Assembly: GCF_904849725.1 (NCBI RefSeq)
Contig: NC_058518.1
Coordinates: forward strand, 9,816,147 to 9,880,146
Origin: Hordeum vulgare subsp. vulgare
Lineage: Eukaryota; Streptophyta; Magnoliopsida; Poales; Poaceae
Direction: 5' to 3'
Length of the DNA: 64,000 nucleotides
The notes below the pieces were generated by a model. The model searched no databases and was not told the DNA's origin. It saw nothing but the letters and a program-made list of their open reading frames with translations. This document shows positions 59,290 to 64,000 of this stretch, in pieces (the first letter of the stretch is position 1; each line of letters starts with the position of its first letter). The position numbers and the translations under genes were made by a program.

Positions 59290-59650
59290 AAAACCGTCGT
59301 CTATTTGCGAAAACCGTCGTCTACTTATATGAGCTACGGTGCCCCCTCGGCTATTTCCCGTAGGTGATGCTTGGTCGGCCATTAACATGATATCCGACGG
59401 TACCGTGGCTTATGGTCATTGCCTACGGCATGAAGTCGACGGTGGATGGTCGGCTCTTTCATATCTGACGACGCTCATATCCTACGGTCTCCCGTTGGTT
59501 ATTGCAAATTTTGATAGTTTTGTGTACCCGTCATTGTTCTCATTCCCGAAGGTTCTCGGTGACCGTCATTGTTTGTCATTTCCGACGGTTCCCAACGACC
59601 ATCGTTGTTCATGTTATTGATGGTCGTCCTCCCATCGGCATATGAACAAC
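59290..59650. repeat. Subterminal CCGTCG/CGACGG motifs of CACTA-2
   Basis: Many short CCGTCG, CGACGG and ACGGT motifs in both orientations, e.g. AAAACCGTCGTCTA twice at 59292-59322. This is the expected TNPA-binding zone. The open frame across it is incidental. Confidence 0.7.
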
Positions 59651-60251
59651 CAACGGTACATATACACAGTCAGATAAGGGTATGACCTACAGTATATATA
59701 CACTGTGAGACTAGGTTATGACCTACAGTATATATATACTGCCAGCATTTATATCAACTGAGCATCCACTACCCTTGGTATTGATTAAATCCGAGACGTT
59801 TGTCACTGTAGGCATAGTATATAACCGAGAGTAAAAATATCGCCGTTAGCCATCAGCTGCACTCTATAATGCCACTGGTAGAGAGAGAATTTGCACTACA
59901 AAAATGAAATTTGTGTCGATCCTATAAGTTGACAATGCCAAGTATGAACAAAATAAATAGAACTTCTTTTGTGACGGAAATAAATAGAATTTACCCCAAT
60001 GTGATAAAAGAGCATACTTTACTCACAAGGTATCACACTGGTCCAATGGTAGTTAGTTCCAAGTTGAAAACTACATAAGTTCTGAATCATCCATATAGAT
60101 AACATGAAAATGGAAAATAAAAGGGTAAATAAAAACAATCCATCCTAAACATTTTGCATTAGATAAATTATCTTGAAATATCAATCCCTCTCTAAACTGC
60201 ACCATCAAAACGTCACTTCATCTCAACACTTCCATGAAGTCAAAGTCTTAA
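59651..60251 (-). other. 3' flank of the CACTA-2 TNPA gene
   Basis: No gene. A 45-50-bp repeat around ATGACCTACAGTATATATA occurs at about 59680 and 59727. Confidence 0.5.
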
Positions 60252-63193
60252 TTATGTGCTTTCACTCTCGTCATTGATATTGCCACCCTCCATATGATTG
60301 TCACCAGATCCGGCATTGCTTCGAGGGCCCTAAAAATGATCATACTTCTTGTAAGAGATGAAATACACGCGATAATATAACGGAAGTGTTTTTTTAAATA
60401 CACAACATGTTACAAAAAGAGAGAAGATATTTTCATGGAAACTGTTACCAAATATACAACTTGCGAACATATAAAAGGGTAAATGGAACAAGAAAACAAG
60501 GCCCAGACATCTTCTGTACGTAACATGACTTCAGATGTTTTGAATGCTAAAGTTTTTTTATCATGACCAGCTTCTAGTAAATAGTACAGTTTGCAATCAG
60601 TATTATCTAAATCAACAAATTAACAAGTAGGTTTTAAAACTCAACACTGATCAATTATGTATAACCAAGGAAAGTACCATTCCTTTACCATCTCTGTAGT
60701 CCGTACAAGCAGCAATATATAAGTACTTCAAATCAGTAAAACGCATAAGCACAAGGCAAATTCAATATCTAGGATCAGTGGTTAATTTATAAAAAGGATT
60801 TACTTGGGCAATGTATAATAAATCCAAATCTTACATAGCCCATAGCATTTCTCTTCTACGACTTGTAATTACCCCAATTGTCAAATTTATTAACAATTAT
60901 TAGTTGCACTATGTGAATATTAATTAGCAGGCTAAGAAGCCATGCCCAAAGAAACAGAGAGAACCAATAAACAAACTCATGTTTCTCATACCAGTTCGGG
61001 TCCAGTTTGATCAACTTTATCTCGCTGCCTTGCTAACTCGTCATACAAATCACTATCACTGTAGTACTCATGTTCAGAATCATATGTACCCTATATATTA
61101 AAAAACAAATATTAAGTATTGGTTTGAGATCAAAAATAGAAATTTACATTAGAATTCAAGTTTCTGGAACTCTACATTTGAGGTCATCATTACTGTTTAT
61201 CACAATCAATTCGTTTTGTGTTAAACTTACCGACTCATGTTGTGCACCTTCCTCCATTAAAGTATCATAGTCCAGACCTCCTCTATATATCAATGCCTAT
61301 AAATACACACAATTAGCAAAATCACCTTTCTTTATACTCCTATTCACAACAGTAGTAAACCTTACCCGCACAACTTGTGCCACACCTCGTAGCTCTTTGT
61401 TCTCATGCCTCAATTGTCGATTTTCCCTCTGTAAACGCTCTTGTTCACGAGCTGATTGTTCCTGCTGTGATACCCTGATCTTTGTTGCCTTAATAATGGA
61501 CTTATCTATTTTGGTAAATGCCTCATCAGCAATTCTTAGTCTCCCATGTGGCATTCTACCAGTTGTTTCATAAATGACAGATCCATCGAATTCCGGATGC
61601 TCTTCTTGCCAATTTTCCCCATGCATATTTTTCATTCCATTGTCAAATGTTTCCTTTTGCAAGTAAGAAGAACCAGTAAGTAACACGAAGATTGGTAGAA
61701 GAGTAGTGCAAAATGGAACTAAAAGGACTACAAACTACATAATATGCACACATGTTGAGCCAGCTATGTAATGCAACCGGATATGAATCTGTAGATTGAT
61801 TGCTCGCAACATGCATAGGTTCACGGACCATAAAGTATAGTCGCAAAGACTAACCCAGCGATCAGAAGCTTTTTGGCTACACATCTCAACACGTTCATTG
61901 CCTCGCTTCAATCTATGAGTGTGCTGCCAAGCACCCGCAAGTCCTGGGTCTTTACCAGTTTTTTGTTTCTGCTTATTAAAAGTGATAAGTGTTATCAAAT
62001 ATTATTATTTAGTATTGAAATATAGAAATATGCATTAGTGAAAAAGTACCAGATACTGGCGCGAAGCCACTATGCTTCTTGCACCACTGCAATGGTAAAT
62101 GGTATCTCCATTAGCTAGCCTATTCCTCTTCCCACGTAAAGAATTGTTTCTAGACTCCTGAGTACTCCAATGTTCACATAGTAAACGCCAACCATCATCG
62201 GTACCAAAGTCATCTGGCTTGGTTGAAATTAATTCTACAACAGTTGGCCAGATATTACCCTCCTCATCTTTTTCCTCAGTTACATTGCCACGCTTGTATA
62301 ATCTTTTCATAGCTGCCTTCTTTTCCTCATGTATCATTTGCCTCACTTTTTCAGCAAGGTTCAACTCCAAGGTTTCATCTGCATCACGTTGGTCTGATGG
62401 ATTGCACTTAAAACGCCACTGTCAAAATAATAATGGATTGATTTGAGAACAAATGAATCTACTAAGAAATCATAAATAATAATGGATATCCAGATTACCA
62501 TCAGACCAATTTAAGTGCTTTAGACTGATGACAATACAAACTGAGAATTATGGTGTAGTGCACTTCTAGTTTTGACAACATAAATGGGCACTTTTTATAT
62601 GATATAACTACATTAGGGAAAATCAGAACTGTTATTTGTTCCTAACACACATATTAAAGTCCAAGTTTCTAATAAAGTGGTGGGGAAATGAAAAATCTCC
62701 AGAAGCTGGCAAAACTAATCAACTTACCCAAAATTCATCTTTAATTCTAGATGCTGCAGTTTGCACTCTTGGGTTGCTGGACCACTTGTAGTCCTCCCAA
62801 GTCAATACAGGTTTCTTATTATCATCTGGACCAATTGGTTCCAGATAATACTGGCGTACTAATGCGCCTTGCACCGTGGAGGGTTCACGAGATTTGAACG
62901 GGTGCTTTTCCCATCGACTGTCATGAACACATACTTCAAAGCATTAATATTTGAATATGCATCCAAGAAGAACTAAAACACTTTAAAAAGTTTAATACTA
63001 ACATGCCAGAAGGTACAATGAGAGGTCGATCAATCTCTTCAAGTCTATCACCACTTCCTGTCCTAGACCTGGGTGTTCTAGCCTTCCTAGTTTGTGAAGC
63101 TGGCTGAGATGACCCATTATTTCCAACCGAACCAGTGGAAGGTCCATTCCGTATAGGTCTTGAGATAGGTCTATGAGTCAAACGCCTAGTCAT
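60252..63193 (-). CDS. TNPA-type CACTA protein, eight exons, apparently intact
   Basis: Exons: 63193-63003, 62917-62728, 62418-62050, 61968-61855, 61653-61366, 61296-61231, 61090-60992 and 60329-60252. All introns are GT..AG, and the exon lengths keep one open frame of 464 codons from ATG (63193) to TAA (60252-60254). A basic, Ser/Pro-rich N-terminus (MTRRLTHRPISRP) is followed by a plant En/Spm transposase-type domain in exons 2-5 (WRLLCEHWSTQESRNNSLRG, GRMPHGRLRIADEAF), a Gln/Glu/Arg-rich coiled coil (LQRENRQLRHENKELRG) and an acidic tail. Related proteins bind subterminal repeats and help the TNPD transposase. It lies about 250 bp downstream of the TNPD stop on the same strand, so one primary transcript may give both by splicing. 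Exon borders are read by eye. Confidence 0.8.
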
Positions 63194-63438
63194 CCTGTTT
63201 ACAAGGCTCCATGCTCATTAGTAGCTATACAAAAATGAGAACAAACCATTATGAAGAACATGTGTGCAGATTAAAATAAGATGGAACACTTTGTAACCAC
63301 TTAAATTGTAGTGAGTAAAACTTAATATTAGTAAGAAACAACACTAAGAAATGAACTGAGAAATTCCAAAATATCTAATTAACGGTACTTCAAGAAAAAA
63401 CTATAATAGAATATCTCATGCACTAACAAACTATATGT

Positions 63439-63999
63439 TCAGTAGTCATCATTATCATATTCTAAATCATGATCCAATGTGGTATCCTTGTCTTCATCCT
63501 CCTCTTCTCTTCCCCCCTGTGGAAATTCTTCTCCATCGCTACTGTCATCGATATAGATATTGTCCAAAGGATCCTCCTTACTGCTATCTTCCTTACTGTT
63601 GCGCTTTTCTATGGTTTCAATGTCATAGGGATCAAGCACATCATCGTACTGATTTGTAGATGTCCTAATTTCATCAATAAAGTCCCCAACATTTGCCGAG
63701 AAAATGCCCTGCTGTGTATCTTCTTGGAAAAAATCATTTTCAGCGGATGGATCATGTGCACTATCATCAAGGTTGCTCAAGCTGCTACTTGGCTGTATCT
63801 TGTACACAACCCGCCAATCACGAAGATCATGCCTTTGAGAAGCATATTTCAAATAATAAGCTTGAGTAGCTTGGTGAGCCATGGCAAATGGTTCAAAGTT
63901 CGCAAGCCTTGAAGATGGCCTAATCTCCACCAAACCTAATTTTTCTTCACACCTCGTACCCTTAGTTGGATCAAACCAGCGGCATTGGAAGAGTACCAT
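63439..63999 (-). CDS. TNPD-type CACTA transposase, C-terminal part
   Basis: Open from the window edge to TGA at 63439-63441, with no stop in 187 codons. [16 protein letters not shown] and [14 protein letters not shown] match the DUF4216-like C-terminal region of CACTA TNP2 transposases. A long acidic tail follows ([17 protein letters not shown]). Start and catalytic part lie beyond the window; an intron acceptor may lie within or beyond this segment. Confidence 0.8.
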   Translation of the reverse strand: MVLFQCRWFDPTKGTRCEEKLGLVEIRPSSRLANFEPFAMAHQATQAYYLKYASQRHDLRDWRVVYKIQPSSSLSNLDDSAHDPSAENDFFQEDTQQGIFSANVGDFIDEIRTSTNQYDDVLDPYDIETIEKRNSKEDSSKEDPLDNIYIDDSSDGEEFPQGGREEEDEDKDTTLDHDLEYDNDDY

Positions 64000-64000
64000 C

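Larger units (their letters stand above)
59256..64000 (-). mobile_element. Second CACTA transposon (CACTA-2), incomplete at window end
   Basis: Starts CACTACTAGGAACCT at 59256 after ACA. Carries TNPA- and TNPD-type genes on the minus strand, so this is its 3' end. The terminus and subterminal motif (CCGTCG) differ from CACTA-1, so it belongs to another family. The other end lies beyond 64000. Confidence 0.85.

Noticed and set aside
59339..59620. 93-codon plus-strand open frame at the CACTA-2 end
   Set aside because: Runs over subterminal CCGTCG motifs and has no recognisable protein features.

Overview
This is nuclear DNA of a Triticeae grass (wheat, Aegilops or rye group). Four things point there: a satellite that looks related to the 118-bp pSc119.2 family, an Angela/WIS/BARE1-type Copia retrotransposon with LTRs of about 1.8 kb, CACTA transposons with TTTAGTCCCGG subterminal motifs, and a Stowaway hairpin. 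All family names are from memory; no search was run. There is no bacterial, organellar or CRISPR content.

Layout. Positions 1-46850 are one satellite array of about 118-bp monomers, cut by two large transposons. Block 1 (1-12584) is built of a 5,205-bp higher-order repeat: two full copies and a third with an internal deletion. It is interrupted at 12585-27991 by a Copia composite with three LTRs (TSD GTAAT). Block 2 (27997-32924) shows a different long period of about 2.5 kb. It is interrupted by a 13.0-kb CACTA element (32928-45933, TSD ATA). Block 3 (45937-46850) ends at a Stowaway hairpin.

From 46931 the sequence is low-copy and mosaic. It holds a two-exon papain-like cysteine protease gene with a frameshift. 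A direct segmental duplication starts inside that gene's second exon (48697-51053 and 53253-55046). Between the copies lies a decayed Mutator-like transposase fragment. After them come a PIF/Harbinger-like element carrying a decayed gene, a Copia RNase H remnant and an AT-rich low-complexity stretch. A second, different CACTA element starts at 59256 and runs off the window.

How the genes work together. The coding capacity is almost all transposon machinery. CACTA-1 carries a TNP2-type transposase (three lesions), a TNPA-type gene continuing into a Ulp1-like protease domain over seven exons (one nonsense codon), and a divergent gene for a small coiled-coil/membrane protein (one nonsense codon). 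An internal cluster of the element's TTTAGTCCCGG motifs lies between the last two. CACTA-2 has a TNPA-type gene that reads through eight exons without a lesion and the 3' end of its TNPD gene. The only host-type gene is the protease. The best leads are the satellite's higher-order organisation, the three-LTR composite whose decayed half seems to have moved in trans, and the gene set of CACTA-1.
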